A DNA stretch of 64,000 nucleotides from Ketobacter sp. (GTDB taxonomy: Bacteria; Pseudomonadota; Gammaproteobacteria; Pseudomonadales; Ketobacteraceae), in NCBI RefSeq assembly GCF_003671495.1, contig NZ_RCHN01000013.1:124001-188000 (forward strand), written 5' to 3'. This document shows, one piece after another, positions 18,475-27,179 of this stretch; the first letter of the stretch is position 1; every line of letters begins with the position of its first letter. The notes beneath the pieces were generated by a model. The model saw nothing but the letters and a program-made list of their open reading frames with translations, searched no databases and was not told the origin of the DNA. Both the position numbers and the translations under genes were made by a program.

Positions 18475-18798
18475 ATGAGCAACATCGTAAACGTAACTGA
18501 CGGCACCTTTGATGCTGAAGTACTTCAATCGGATAGTCCGGTGCTGGTGGATTACTGGGCCGAATGGTGTGGCCCCTGCAAAATGATTGCCCCCATTCTG
18601 GACGAGATCTCCGGCGAATATGACGGCAAACTGAAAATCGCCAAACTGAACATCGATGAGAACCCGGACACCCCGCCCAAGTACGGAATCCGCGGTATCC
18701 CGACCCTGATGCTGTTCAAGGGCGGCAATGTGGAAGCCACCAAAGTGGGCGCTCTGTCAAAATCGCAATTGACAGCGTTCCTTGACAGTAATATATAA
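18475..18798 (+). CDS. trxA: thioredoxin 1
   Basis: This 107-residue protein is a canonical thioredoxin: active site WCGPCK with Cys32 and Cys35, the buried Asp26 in VLVDYWAEW, and the cis-proline in [11 protein letters not shown]. It reduces protein disulfides in the cytoplasm using thioredoxin reductase. The start has TGGAGAG four bases upstream. One oddity is [12 protein letters not shown], where most orthologues have NPxTAxKYGIRG. It is followed by rho, the order known in Pseudomonas and E. coli; the putative rho promoter lies over its last codons. Confidence 0.97.
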   Translation: MSNIVNVTDGTFDAEVLQSDSPVLVDYWAEWCGPCKMIAPILDEISGEYDGKLKIAKLNIDENPDTPPKYGIRGIPTLMLFKGGNVEATKVGALSKSQLTAFLDSNI

Positions 18799-18799
18799 T
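18769..18799 (+). promoter_or_regulatory. putative rho promoter overlapping the trxA 3' end
   Basis: A perfect TTGACA at 18769-18774 is followed by TATATA at 18792 (17-base spacer) or a perfect TATAAT at 18794-18799 (19-base spacer). A second TTGACA occurs at 18782 but is too close to serve as the -35. The promoter would leave a rho leader of about 360 bases. Confidence 0.6.
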
Positions 18800-19169
18800 A
18801 CCCCCAGCCCTGACCTTCGCCGGTCGGGGCTCCTTATAAGTGTTTGTGTCTTCGACTTCATAACAAGCTGGAAACGCAACGCGGAGAGCGGTCCCTGGCA
18901 TTTCGCAGATTCCTCACCTCTTTTAGCTCCATTGTATAGAACCACCGTACACCAAAAGCGTGTGATGAATCCTTTCGACCGGTTTGCTATCGATATGCTG
19001 GACGCCTCGGCAAGCGAGTGCTAGATTGACTTTATCGCTCCTGAATTGTGGAGCAGCAATTCCTTAATCTGAAACCATTAAGAGTCTCTTTTTAGCGCCC
19101 AAGCTCGCTGTGCCTATGCCGGGTAAAGGCTCTCCTTACCTTTAACAATCAATTATGACCTCCACGGAA
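18800..19169 (+). other. long rho leader region, no clear gene
   Basis: This stretch between trxA and rho holds a hairpin at 18806-18831 and a 19-codon open frame at 18965-19024 beginning MNPFDRF that lacks a ribosome site. E. coli rho also has a long leader with a small leader frame and is autoregulated by Rho-dependent attenuation; a similar role here is inference. I see no tRNA or other known RNA in it. Confidence 0.5.
18806..18831 (+). terminator. stem-loop after trxA (terminator or rho attenuator)
   Basis: AGCCCTGACC pairs with GGTCGGGGCT (one T-G wobble) around loop TTCGCC, starting eight bases after the trxA stop. Only CCTTAT follows rather than a U-run, so strong intrinsic termination is not expected. 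It lies at the start of a transcript from the 18769 promoter. Confidence 0.4.
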
Positions 19170-20429
19170 ATGAATCTCACCGAACTTAAAACAAAACCAA
19201 TTGCTGAACTCGTTAACGTCGCCAACGAAATGGGCCTGGAAAACATGGCTCGCACCCGTAAGCAGGACGTGATCTTCAGCATTCTAAAAAAGCACGCCAA
19301 AAGCGGCGAAGACATCTTCGGCGACGGCGTGTTGGAAATCCTGCAGGATGGTTTTGGCTTCCTCCGCTCCGCCGAAGGTTCCTACCTGGCCGGCCCTGAC
19401 GATATCTACGTATCCCCCAGCCAAATCCGCCGTTTCAACCTCCGCACCGGCGACACCATTTCCGGGAAAATTCGCCCACCGAAAGAAGGTGAGCGCTATT
19501 TTGCGCTGTTGAAGGTCAACGAGATCAACCTGGATCGACCGGAAAACGCCAAGAACAAGATTCTGTTTGAAAACCTGACGCCCCTGTTCCCCCAGGAGCG
19601 CCTGATCATGGAAATCGGCAACGGCAGTACTGAAGACATTACCGCCCGCACCATCGACCTGGTGGCGCCCATCGGTAAAGGCCAGCGCGGTCTGATCGTG
19701 TCTCCGCCGAAGGCCGGTAAGACCCTGATGCTGCAGAACATCGCTCACTCCATTGCCCGCAACACCCCCGAATGCACCCTTATCGTATTGCTCATCGACG
19801 AACGCCCTGAAGAGGTGACCGAGATGCGCCGCACGGTGCGCGGTGAAGTGGTGGCATCCACCTTTGATGAACCGCCGGCCCGTCACGTGCAGGTGGCAGA
19901 GATGGTGTTGGAAAAAGCCAAGCGCCTGGTTGAGCACAAGCAGGACGTAGTGATTCTGCTGGATTCCATCACCCGTCTGGCCCGTGCCTACAACACGGTG
20001 ATCCCATCCTCCGGTAAAGTGTTGACCGGTGGTGTGGACGCCCATGCCCTGGAGCGTCCCAAGCGCTTCTTCGGTGCGGCCCGTAACATCGAGGAAGGCG
20101 GCAGCCTGACCATCCTGGCGACGGCCCTGGTGGACACCGGCTCGAAAATGGACGAGGTTATCTTCGAGGAGTTCAAGGGAACCGGTAACCAGGAACTGCA
20201 CCTGGATCGCCGCATTGCCGAAAAGCGTGTGTTCCCCGCCATCAACATCAATAAATCCGGTACCCGTCGTGAGGACTTACTGACCTCTGAAGACGAGCTG
20301 AAAAAGATGTGGATCCTGCGCAAAATCCTCCACCCCATGGATGAGATCGCCGCCATGGAATTCCTCATCGACAAAATGCGCGACACCAAGACCAACGAAG
20401 AATTCTTCGAGTCCATGAAGCGCAAGTAG
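19170..20429 (+). CDS. rho: transcription termination factor Rho
   Basis: Rho is the hexameric RNA-dependent ATPase that terminates transcription. Visible parts are the N-terminal SAP-like helix ([21 protein letters not shown]), the cold-shock-type RNA-binding domain ([17 protein letters not shown]), Walker A in [11 protein letters not shown], Walker B in [18 protein letters not shown] and the C-terminal RecA-like domain. ATG 19170 (MNLTELK) gives the standard 419 residues; an in-frame ATG at 19155 adds five. Neither has a good Shine-Dalgarno. In Pseudomonas ubiD follows rho; here a 2Fe-2S reductase gene follows directly. Confidence 0.97.
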   Translation: MNLTELKTKPIAELVNVANEMGLENMARTRKQDVIFSILKKHAKSGEDIFGDGVLEILQDGFGFLRSAEGSYLAGPDDIYVSPSQIRRFNLRTGDTISGKIRPPKEGERYFALLKVNEINLDRPENAKNKILFENLTPLFPQERLIMEIGNGSTEDITARTIDLVAPIGKGQRGLIVSPPKAGKTLMLQNIAHSIARNTPECTLIVLLIDERPEEVTEMRRTVRGEVVASTFDEPPARHVQVAEMVLEKAKRLVEHKQDVVILLDSITRLARAYNTVIPSSGKVLTGGVDAHALERPKRFFGAARNIEEGGSLTILATALVDTGSKMDEVIFEEFKGTGNQELHLDRRIAEKRVFPAININKSGTRREDLLTSEDELKKMWILRKILHPMDEIAAMEFLIDKMRDTKTNEEFFESMKRK

Positions 20430-20438
20430 CGTCTCTGT

Positions 20439-20471
20439 CATGGCCGGTAAGCTCAATGCCTGCCGGCCATG
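20439..20471. repeat. perfect inverted repeat between rho and the reductase gene
   Basis: CATGGCCGG (20439-20447) and CCGGCCATG (20463-20471) form a 9-bp stem that extends by a T-G wobble and an A-T pair to 11 steps. It has no U-tract and includes the ATG at 20469, so a start there would be occluded in the folded RNA. Confidence 0.55.
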
Positions 20472-20477
20472 TTCATC

Positions 20478-21494
20478 ATGAAACATCAGATTACCTTTTT
20501 CCCCAGCCAGCTCAGTCTGACAGTGGACGCGTCCGAGACGGTTTTGGAATCCGCCCGGCGCCAGGGCTTCCACGTGCCCAGGGCGTGCGATGCCGGTGTC
20601 TGTCACCTGTGCCAGGCCCGCCTGCTGTCCGGACAGGCCCGGCACAAGCACAGCAATCTGACGCTGGATGCTTCCGCAGGCGCCCATGAGCCGGTATTCT
20701 GTTGCTTACTGTATCCACTGTCGGACCTGCACCTGGAGATTGAACGCGTGTTAGCACCGGGACAACTACCTAGCCAAGAAGTCACAGCGAAAATCCACGC
20801 CATCGAACAGGCCGCGCCAGATGTGAAAATCGTGCAGCTACTGCTGCCCGCCGGCAAGAAGATCGAATACTACGGCGGACAGTACCTGCAAATACTGCTG
20901 GATTCCGAAAACGTGGCGGCCTTTTCCATTGCCAATGCACCCCGCAACGACCGCACCGTAGAACTGCACATTCGTGAAGCACCGGACAGTGATTCCTACA
21001 CCCTGCTGGCAAAGCGCCTGCAAGTGGGCGAACTGTTGCGGGTCAGCCTGCCCCACGGGGAGACCACCCGCTTCAGGTGGCAGGGTGCCGAGAAACTGCT
21101 GTTCATCGCCGCCAGCACCGGATACTCCCAGTTCAAAGCCATTCTGGAAGAGATGGCGGCCCTGGGCGATGAGCGGCCGGTGACGCTTTACTGGGGCGCC
21201 CGCACCGCCCGGGATCTGTACCGGCACGACGCCATCAAATCCTTCGCCTTCCTGCACCCCCACCTGAAATACATTCCGGTGGTATCGGATCAACCGGAAT
21301 GGCCCGCCCGCAAGGGCCTGGTGCACCAGCAGGTGATCAAAGACCTGAACGGTGATTTCAGTGGCTGGACCCTGGTCTGCGGCGGATCCCCTGCCATGGT
21401 GTACACCACCTTCGATGATTTCGTGGCGGCGGGTATGCAGCCGGAACAAATGATCTCCGACGTGTTTGACTACGCGCCCCGTGATCCCGGCTGA
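20478..21494 (+). CDS. 2Fe-2S ferredoxin / flavin-NAD(P)H reductase fusion (ferredoxin-NADP reductase superfamily)
   Basis: The 338-residue protein begins with a plant-type 2Fe-2S domain whose ligands are visible in ACDAGVCHLCQARLL plus a last cysteine in FCCLLYPL, followed by an FAD-binding barrel (YYGGQYLQI, AFSIANAPRND) and an NAD(P) domain (LLFIAASTGYSQFKAIL, CGGSPAMVY). This order matches CDP-6-deoxyglucoseen reductase-like and phenol-hydroxylase-reductase-like electron-transfer proteins. In pseudomonads a similar gene lies near rho and ubiD. ATG 20478 (MKHQITFF) is preferred; ATG 20469 lies in the hairpin stem. A partner oxygenase is not encoded next to it, so its electron acceptor is unknown. 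Confidence 0.85.
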   Translation: MKHQITFFPSQLSLTVDASETVLESARRQGFHVPRACDAGVCHLCQARLLSGQARHKHSNLTLDASAGAHEPVFCCLLYPLSDLHLEIERVLAPGQLPSQEVTAKIHAIEQAAPDVKIVQLLLPAGKKIEYYGGQYLQILLDSENVAAFSIANAPRNDRTVELHIREAPDSDSYTLLAKRLQVGELLRVSLPHGETTRFRWQGAEKLLFIAASTGYSQFKAILEEMAALGDERPVTLYWGARTARDLYRHDAIKSFAFLHPHLKYIPVVSDQPEWPARKGLVHQQVIKDLNGDFSGWTLVCGGSPAMVYTTFDDFVAAGMQPEQMISDVFDYAPRDPG

Positions 21495-21568
21495 TCACAT
21501 CTATTGACCTGGCTCCAACCTTGGCCCTGGATTCGGTATACATTAGAGGGATCGGATAAAGGAGATCA

Positions 21569-22012
21569 ATGGTGAGTGAGAACAATCAGTTCAGCATCAG
21601 CCTGGAATTAGTGGAAGACTACCTGTTCAAGATCGACTTTGGTGAGTTCGGTGACGTGCTCACCGACGAGCCCCCACCACTGGGTTCCGGGGAAGGCCCC
21701 AACCCATCAAGACTGGTGGCGGCGGCGGTGGGCAACTGCCTTTGCGCCAGCCTGTTGTTTGCACTGCGTAAACACAAGGATTCCCCCGGCCAGGTACGGG
21801 CCACCGTGCAGGGGGAACTGGAACGCCAGGATGGCCGCTGGCGCATCGGCAAACTGGAGGTGGTGATGCAGGTGGAAAACCCAGACGCTCTGCCCCATCT
21901 GCCTCAGGCGCTGGCATCCTTTGAGGACTTTTGCGTGGTCACCCAGAGCATCCGCAGTGGCATTCCGGTGCACGTGAAGGTGCAGGATACCCAGGGAAAT
22001 GCACTGAACTGA
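21569..22012 (+). CDS. OsmC-family protein
   Basis: The 147-residue protein carries the two cysteine regions of the OsmC/Ohr peroxidase-related fold: AAAVGNCLCASLLFALRK near residue 55 and FEDFCVVTQSIRSGIPV near residue 120. OsmC/Ohr proteins reduce organic hydroperoxides through these thiols; this member belongs to the broader OsmC group and its substrate is not established. AAAGGAG lies four bases before the ATG. It converges on hemY with no gap (stop codons adjoin). Confidence 0.85.
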   Translation: MVSENNQFSISLELVEDYLFKIDFGEFGDVLTDEPPPLGSGEGPNPSRLVAAAVGNCLCASLLFALRKHKDSPGQVRATVQGELERQDGRWRIGKLEVVMQVENPDALPHLPQALASFEDFCVVTQSIRSGIPVHVKVQDTQGNALN

Positions 22013-23287
22013 TCAGGAAGGATCGGCCGCAATGTCGGCTGTTGCGCTGGGGGTAACGTTGGGCATCGGCAGATCCGGCAGGCGCTCAGCAATCAACGCC
22101 AAACCCGACTGGAAATGCTCGTTGCTGGCCTGGTGCTCACCCAGGTGACTGAGCAGGCGCCCCAGCTCACCATAGGCCTGGGCGCTTTTCCGGGAACGCA
22201 GGCTGGCCTCGAAATAACCGCGGGCACGCTCCCAATCTTTGCGCTGCAGGCTCAGGCGCCCCATGGTCAACAGCAGCATGGGGTTATTGGGCCGCTCTTT
22301 AAGCCAGTTTTCGCACCACAGGAACTGCTTCTCCACATCACCGCCGGTGATGCGACCGTACACCTGCACCAGGCCGTCATCCCAGTTCTTGCGCAGCAGA
22401 TCCGTGATGACCCGCTCGGCATCCACCGCGGCGTTCACCGCCACCAGGGCGTCGGCGTATATCCGCACCAGGGATGGCTCAGTGTGGAATTTCTTCGGGA
22501 TCTGATGCCAGGCCTCTTTCAGGTGTCGGCGTTTTTCCTCGTCGTCATCGCCACGCACTGCCCGCTTCAGCTTGCCTTCGTAGCAGGCCTGGGCCAGGCG
22601 CCCGAACTCTTCCACGCTGACCACTTTGTGCTTCTTCAGGGCCGGCAGCAGTTCCCGCAGGCTTTCCCAGTCCTCCAGCTCCAGATACACCTTGGAGAGC
22701 ATTTTCACCACATAGGGATAGCTGGGGGATTTGGGTTCGCGGGACAGTTTCATCAGCGTGGCCAGGCATTCTTCCCAATGCCCGCTCTGATATTGCAGGC
22801 GGGCCTTGGTCAGGCTGACCGCCGCATCGGCCCCCTTGGTGGATTCGTGTGCCAGGCGCAGATACTGGTCGCGCTCATCGGACTTACCCTGCTCATGGGC
22901 CGCCTGGGCGGCGGTGAGGTAATTGATCAGGGGCACGTCATTACCCCGGGCAGCCCGCGCCAGCAGCTTTTCGGCATTGGCCCAGTCGCCCTGGGCCAGG
23001 GCAATCAGACCGTCGGTGGTGAGGCGGCTGTGATTACTGCGGAACCACTGCAGGCTGATCAGGCGCCGCCCAATCACCACCAACCAGTACCCCACAAAAC
23101 TCACCAGCAGCACCACCAGCACCCCCACCAGCAGACTGGTTTCGAAGGTATGTTTGCCATGGGCCAGTAGAATGTAGCCCGGGTCCTTGGCCACGGCCTT
23201 GAAAAACAGTGCACCCACCAGACTGCCCATCACCAGGAACATGATGGTGGAGCCCTTGATTCGCAACAGATTCAGTACCGAACTCAC
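22013..23287 (-). CDS. hemY: HemY-like haem biosynthesis-associated TPR membrane protein
   Basis: The 424-residue protein has two N-terminal transmembrane helices (GSTIMFLVMGSLVGALFF; TSLLVGVLVVLLVSFVGYW), a HemY N-terminal domain with RGNDVPLINYLTAAQAAHEQG, and a tetratricopeptide-repeat-like cytoplasmic or periplasmic part. In E. coli HemY sits in the hemCDXY operon; despite the name it is not protoporphyrinogen oxidase, and its exact role remains unclear. The GTG start overlaps the hemX stop (GTGA). Length is typical of the Pseudomonas protein. Confidence 0.9.
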   Translation of the reverse strand: MSSVLNLLRIKGSTIMFLVMGSLVGALFFKAVAKDPGYILLAHGKHTFETSLLVGVLVVLLVSFVGYWLVVIGRRLISLQWFRSNHSRLTTDGLIALAQGDWANAEKLLARAARGNDVPLINYLTAAQAAHEQGKSDERDQYLRLAHESTKGADAAVSLTKARLQYQSGHWEECLATLMKLSREPKSPSYPYVVKMLSKVYLELEDWESLRELLPALKKHKVVSVEEFGRLAQACYEGKLKRAVRGDDDEEKRRHLKEAWHQIPKKFHTEPSLVRIYADALVAVNAAVDAERVITDLLRKNWDDGLVQVYGRITGGDVEKQFLWCENWLKERPNNPMLLLTMGRLSLQRKDWERARGYFEASLRSRKSAQAYGELGRLLSHLGEHQASNEHFQSGLALIAERLPDLPMPNVTPSATADIAADPS

Positions 23288-24504
23288 TGGGCGTTCTCCT
23301 GCCGGGATCGCTGCTCCAGCTTTTGCACCTGCTGCTCGCGGATCAGTTTCTCCTTGTTCCAGTAATCCCGGAACACCCGCACGCCGCGAATGGATTCTTC
23401 GATGGTGGGCATGGGCGGACGCAGTTTGACCTGCAACAGTTCGCTGATCTCGGTCACGAAGAAGCGGGTCTCCCCGGTTTGCTGGTGAATGTACATTTCC
23501 ACCCGTTCACGGGCGCCGGTGAGGCTCACCCGATAGGCCTCGCTGTCCCCCCGCAGCAACGCCAACTGGGCCTGCTGCAGCAGCATGATGACGTTACGGG
23601 CCAGAAATTCGCGGTCTTCGGTGAGCGTGATCGGGCGCCCTTTGGGGTGTTTCTGATAATCGTAGAGCGAACCGAGGAATTTCTTGAAGCGATACCAGAA
23701 CAGGGCCATGCCCTCCTCCGGCAACGCTTCCCCCGGCGCCGGTTCCAGTGGCTCCTGCTTGAGTTCGAAACTGGGAATGCCCAGCTTCACCACCCGGTCA
23801 CTGAGGTCACTCAGGCGCAGGAAGATCCCTTCCACGTCGATATTGGTCTCTGCTGCCAGTTTGAGTTTGTGGATATCCCGCACCAGGGCCTCCCGCAGGG
23901 GACGGGCTCCGGGCTCCTGCATGGCACGCACGATGTCATCGGCTTCCTGCAACAGGGCCAGGGCGCCGGCGGCATCCCCCAGCAGGGTCAGGCGTTGTTC
24001 GGCCACGGTGATAAAGTGTTCCACTTCCCGCAGCATCCAGTCGATACGGTGGGCACCGCTGATGGCGGCAATGTCTTTCTCCAGCACTGCAATGCGCGAT
24101 TGCAGCAGCTCCCGGCTCTGGTTGGCGCTCTTGAGGGCTTCCCGCTCCTGCTTGAGCTGATTGGTGAGCTGGGTCAGGCCGCTTTCCAGCTGTTCCAAGC
24201 GGTGGGCGCGGGCCTGCAAGGTGCGGTTCAACTCTTCGCGATCCGCCAGAATCTGCAGTTTCTCCTGCTGGGTAACGTAGAACTGGTAGCCCACCAGCCC
24301 CGCCGCCGCGGCCGCCAACAGCAGGCTCAGCAGCAACAGGCTGCGCGCGCCCCAGCCCAGTCTGGCCTTGGCCGGCGCCGGTTTTTCCGCGCGTTTGATT
24401 TTTTCCTGAACGGAGGGGGGAGCAGTGGAGGCCACCGCTGAGGTGGCTGTGTCAGGCTGGTTGTTCTCGTTCTGCTTGTTTTCGTCCTGGTTCTGTTCGG
24501 TCAT
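23284..24504 (-). CDS. hemX: HemX-like uroporphyrinogen-III C-methyltransferase-family protein
   Basis: The 406-residue protein has an acidic Asn/Gln-rich cytoplasmic N-terminus, one transmembrane helix (LLLLSLLLAAAAAGLVGY) and a long coiled coil with HemX signatures IDWMLREVEHFITVAEQRLTLL and ALFWYRFKKFLGSL. It is called uroporphyrinogen methyltransferase in databases, but it lacks the SAM-binding methylase domain, so a scaffold or regulatory role in haem synthesis is more plausible. ATG 24504 follows AGGA by six bases. It sits between hemD and hemY in the conserved operon. Confidence 0.9.
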   Translation of the reverse strand: MTEQNQDENKQNENNQPDTATSAVASTAPPSVQEKIKRAEKPAPAKARLGWGARSLLLLSLLLAAAAAGLVGYQFYVTQQEKLQILADREELNRTLQARAHRLEQLESGLTQLTNQLKQEREALKSANQSRELLQSRIAVLEKDIAAISGAHRIDWMLREVEHFITVAEQRLTLLGDAAGALALLQEADDIVRAMQEPGARPLREALVRDIHKLKLAAETNIDVEGIFLRLSDLSDRVVKLGIPSFELKQEPLEPAPGEALPEEGMALFWYRFKKFLGSLYDYQKHPKGRPITLTEDREFLARNVIMLLQQAQLALLRGDSEAYRVSLTGARERVEMYIHQQTGETRFFVTEISELLQVKLRPPMPTIEESIRGVRVFRDYWNKEKLIREQQVQKLEQRSRQENAQ

Positions 24505-24520
24505 GGAATTCCTGTAAGCC

Positions 24521-25291
24521 CTATGATTCCTGTTGCTGAATGGCACCAATGGCCTTGATCATATCAGAGGCAGCCGGGCTCTGCGCCTGCGTCACATCAT
24601 GAAAGCCCTGCTGTCGTGCAAACTCCGCCAGGCGCCCGCTGACCACCACCAATGGGCAGGCCTGCAACCGGGGCAACTGGGCCCCCACCATGGTCATGAG
24701 ATTACGTAATCCGTCTCCGCTTGTCACGGTCAGAATCACCGCACCGGGCTGCTGCAACGCCACCAGCAACGGTGCCGGATCTTCCGCGGGGGCCGTACGC
24801 CGGTACAGCTCCAGATAATCCACACTGGCGCCCCGCTGCCGCAGGGTATCCGCCAGGGTTTCCCGCCCCCCTTCCCCCCGCAGGATCAGGATTTTGTGGT
24901 CACGCAGTTCCTGCAATTCCGGCCAGTCCAGCAGCGTTTCACTGGTGGCACCCTGCTGGGCCACTTTCAGGTCCAACCCCCAGTCCGCCATGGCCGCGCC
25001 GGTGGCGGGCCCCACCGCAAACCACTGTTGCTGCACCGGCCACTGGGGCCAATAATCCGCCAGCGCCTCCAATCCCAGGCGGGCCGCATTAGGGGACACG
25101 CAGATAACAAACCGATAGCGGTCCAGGTCCAGGATCAGGTTACGCTGCAGGGCCGTAATGGGAATGGGTTCGATGGAGAGGGTCGGCAGCAGGATCACCC
25201 GGGCCCCCGCCTGCTGCAGGGCCTCACAAAGCTCTGAGGACTGTTCCCGGGGGCGGGTGACCAGGACGGTGGCGCCGGCCAAGGCGGTCAC
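24521..25291 (-). CDS. hemD: uroporphyrinogen-III synthase
   Basis: HemD closes and rearranges hydroxymethylbilane into uroporphyrinogen III. The 256-residue protein shows the family's two-domain layout: [34 protein letters not shown] at the N-terminus, then [20 protein letters not shown] and [16 protein letters not shown] in the second domain. Sequence conservation in HemD is low, but position directly after hemC is decisive. It starts with GTG overlapping the hemC stop (GTGA), so translation is coupled. Confidence 0.93.
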   Translation of the reverse strand: MTALAGATVLVTRPREQSSELCEALQQAGARVILLPTLSIEPIPITALQRNLILDLDRYRFVICVSPNAARLGLEALADYWPQWPVQQQWFAVGPATGAAMADWGLDLKVAQQGATSETLLDWPELQELRDHKILILRGEGGRETLADTLRQRGASVDYLELYRRTAPAEDPAPLLVALQQPGAVILTVTSGDGLRNLMTMVGAQLPRLQACPLVVVSGRLAEFARQQGFHDVTQAQSPAASDMIKAIGAIQQQES

Positions 25292-26238
25292 GACTGCGCG
25301 CTGTGGTAAAGCCGGTCCAGGATTTCCCGGGCGCCCTGGCGCAGCAGAACCTCCGCCAACTCCCGGCCCAATTGCTCCCCGTGATCCCGGGGTCCACGGA
25401 CCTCATGCCGTACAATGGTGGAGCCATCCGGTTCCCCCACCAGCCCACGCAACCAGATCTGGTCGCCTTCGAGCACTGAGTATCCAGCGATCGGCACCTG
25501 GCAGCCCCCTTCCAGGCGGTTATTCATGGCCCGCTCCGCCAGCACCCGGGTGGTGGTGTCGTCGTGCTTCAGGCATTGCAACAAGTCGATGGTGCGCTCG
25601 TCGTCCAGGCGGCACTCAATGCCCACCGCCCCCTGCCCTACCGCCGGCAGGCTTTCTTCGGCGGGCATGGCACGGCGAATCCGCGCATCAAAACCCAGCC
25701 GTTTGAGGCCCGCCGCCGCCAGGATGATGGCATCGAACTGGCCGTCGTCCAGCTTGGCCAGGCGCGAGTTGACGTTACCGCGCAGGTCCACAATCTTGAG
25801 GTCCGGCCGCCGCTCCCGGATCTGGGCCTGGCGCCGCAGGCTGCAGGTGCCCAGCACCGCCCCCTGGGGCAGGTCGTCAACCGAATCGTATTGGTTGGAA
25901 ACAAAGGCATCGCGGGGGTCTTCCCGCTCACAGATCACCACCAGCCCCAGACCTGCGGGGAATTCCACCGGCACGTCCTTCATGGAATGGACGGCGATGT
26001 CGGCCCGCTTTTCCAGCATGGCTACTTCCAGTTCTTTCACGAACAGGCCTTTGCCGCCCACTTTGGCCAGGGGGGTATCCAGGATCACATCGCCCCGGGT
26101 CTTCATGCCCAGCAGTTCCACCGTTAGCCCAGGATGGGCCTGTTCCAGTCGGGCTTTGACGTATTCGGCCTGCCACAGGGCCAGAGGACTTTGTCGGGTG
26201 GCTATACGCAGCACGTTGCGAGAGGTGTTATCTGTCAT
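25288..26238 (-). CDS. hemC: porphobilinogen deaminase (hydroxymethylbilane synthase)
   Basis: HemC polymerises four porphobilinogens into hydroxymethylbilane. The 316-residue protein has [19 protein letters not shown], the catalytic aspartate in HSMKDVP, the arginine-rich [10 protein letters not shown] and the dipyrromethane-cofactor cysteine in [12 protein letters not shown]. Length is typical. It heads the hemC-hemD-hemX-hemY chain, which overlaps or nearly abuts throughout, and follows algR by 40 bases on the same strand, so part of its transcription may come from the algZR promoter. Confidence 0.96.
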   Translation of the reverse strand: MTDNTSRNVLRIATRQSPLALWQAEYVKARLEQAHPGLTVELLGMKTRGDVILDTPLAKVGGKGLFVKELEVAMLEKRADIAVHSMKDVPVEFPAGLGLVVICEREDPRDAFVSNQYDSVDDLPQGAVLGTCSLRRQAQIRERRPDLKIVDLRGNVNSRLAKLDDGQFDAIILAAAGLKRLGFDARIRRAMPAEESLPAVGQGAVGIECRLDDERTIDLLQCLKHDDTTTRVLAERAMNNRLEGGCQVPIAGYSVLEGDQIWLRGLVGEPDGSTIVRHEVRGPRDHGEQLGRELAEVLLRQGAREILDRLYHSAQS

Positions 26239-26278
26239 GGGTTACCGCCTTGTTTTTACTGGCAGCAACCCTATCACA

Positions 26279-27028
26279 TCAAAGGCTTTGAAGCAGCTTC
26301 TTCACGGCAGAGGCGTGGCGCCGGCTGACGGTGAGCCGCTCCTCGATACCCTGAATACGCAGCTGGTACTGGTTGCCCCGGTGTTCCATGCCCTCGATGT
26401 AATTCAGGGCCACCAGGGCGTTACGGTGAATGCGCAAAAAGCGGTCACCGAACTCGGTTTCCAGGTCCTTGAGGGTTTCATCCAGCAGGGTTTCACCCTG
26501 GCTGTGGCGAACAGTGACGTACTTCTGGTCCGCCAGGAAATAGCGCACATCCGCCACCGGAATCAGCTCGATACCGCGGCGGCTGCGGGCACTGATGTAT
26601 TCCCGCTCGCCACTCTCGGCGGGGGCATCCTCCCCCAGTTCCCGGCGCACCGCGTTCATCTGCGCTTTGTTGATGCGGCTGGCTTTATGGAGGGCGGCTT
26701 CCAGGTCCTCCTGCCGCACCGGTTTCATCAGGTAATCCACCGCATTCACCTTGAAGGCTTCAATGGCGTGTTCATCATAGGCGGTACAGAAAATAATGGC
26801 CGGTGGACTGTCGCCGTCGCTGAGCCGGGAGGCGGCTTGCAGGCCGTCCATACCGGGCATACGAATATCCAGCAGAATCAGGTCGGGGTGGGCCTGGGGC
26901 ACCATTTCCAGCAGCTCCTGGCCGTGTTCGGCTTCGCCCACACACAGGGTCGCAGGCACTTTCTCCAGCATGCGCCGCAGGCGGTCCCGCGCCAACGGTT
27001 CATCATCGCATATCAACACTCGAATCAT
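26279..27028 (-). CDS. algR: LytTR-type response regulator AlgR
   Basis: The 249-residue regulator has an N-terminal receiver domain with acidic pocket (ICDDEPLARDRLRRML), phospho-acceptor aspartate in LILLDIRMPGMDG near residue 54 and conserved lysine in YLMKPVRQED, followed by a C-terminal LytTR DNA-binding domain (ISARSRRGIELIPVADVRYF; FLRIHRNALVAL). In Pseudomonas aeruginosa AlgR controls alginate, type IV pilus twitching and virulence genes with its sensor AlgZ/FimS. Gene order algZ-algR-hemC is the same here. Target genes in this organism are unknown. Confidence 0.93.
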   Translation of the reverse strand: MIRVLICDDEPLARDRLRRMLEKVPATLCVGEAEHGQELLEMVPQAHPDLILLDIRMPGMDGLQAASRLSDGDSPPAIIFCTAYDEHAIEAFKVNAVDYLMKPVRQEDLEAALHKASRINKAQMNAVRRELGEDAPAESGEREYISARSRRGIELIPVADVRYFLADQKYVTVRHSQGETLLDETLKDLETEFGDRFLRIHRNALVALNYIEGMEHRGNQYQLRIQGIEERLTVSRRHASAVKKLLQSL

Positions 27029-27179
27029 CGGGCCACACTTCTCTTATTGTTGTCATTGTCGGTGGACGACTCAGGTGAGTTAATCGTCATACTCTTAACC
27101 TTAGCATGGATACGGAGCCAAAATAGAGCGCCAATTCAACCTTTTCGGCTAATTTGTATACTTTGGGGTCCACAAGTAG

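Noticed and set aside
18965..19024. 19-codon frame in the rho leader (MNPFDRF...) as a gene
   Set aside because: No Shine-Dalgarno, no similarity to known rho leader peptides that I can recall; kept only as a comment on the leader.
22013..23287. HemY as protoporphyrinogen oxidase
   Set aside because: This is the TPR/membrane HemY of gammaproteobacteria, not the FAD-containing oxidase of Bacillus with the same symbol.
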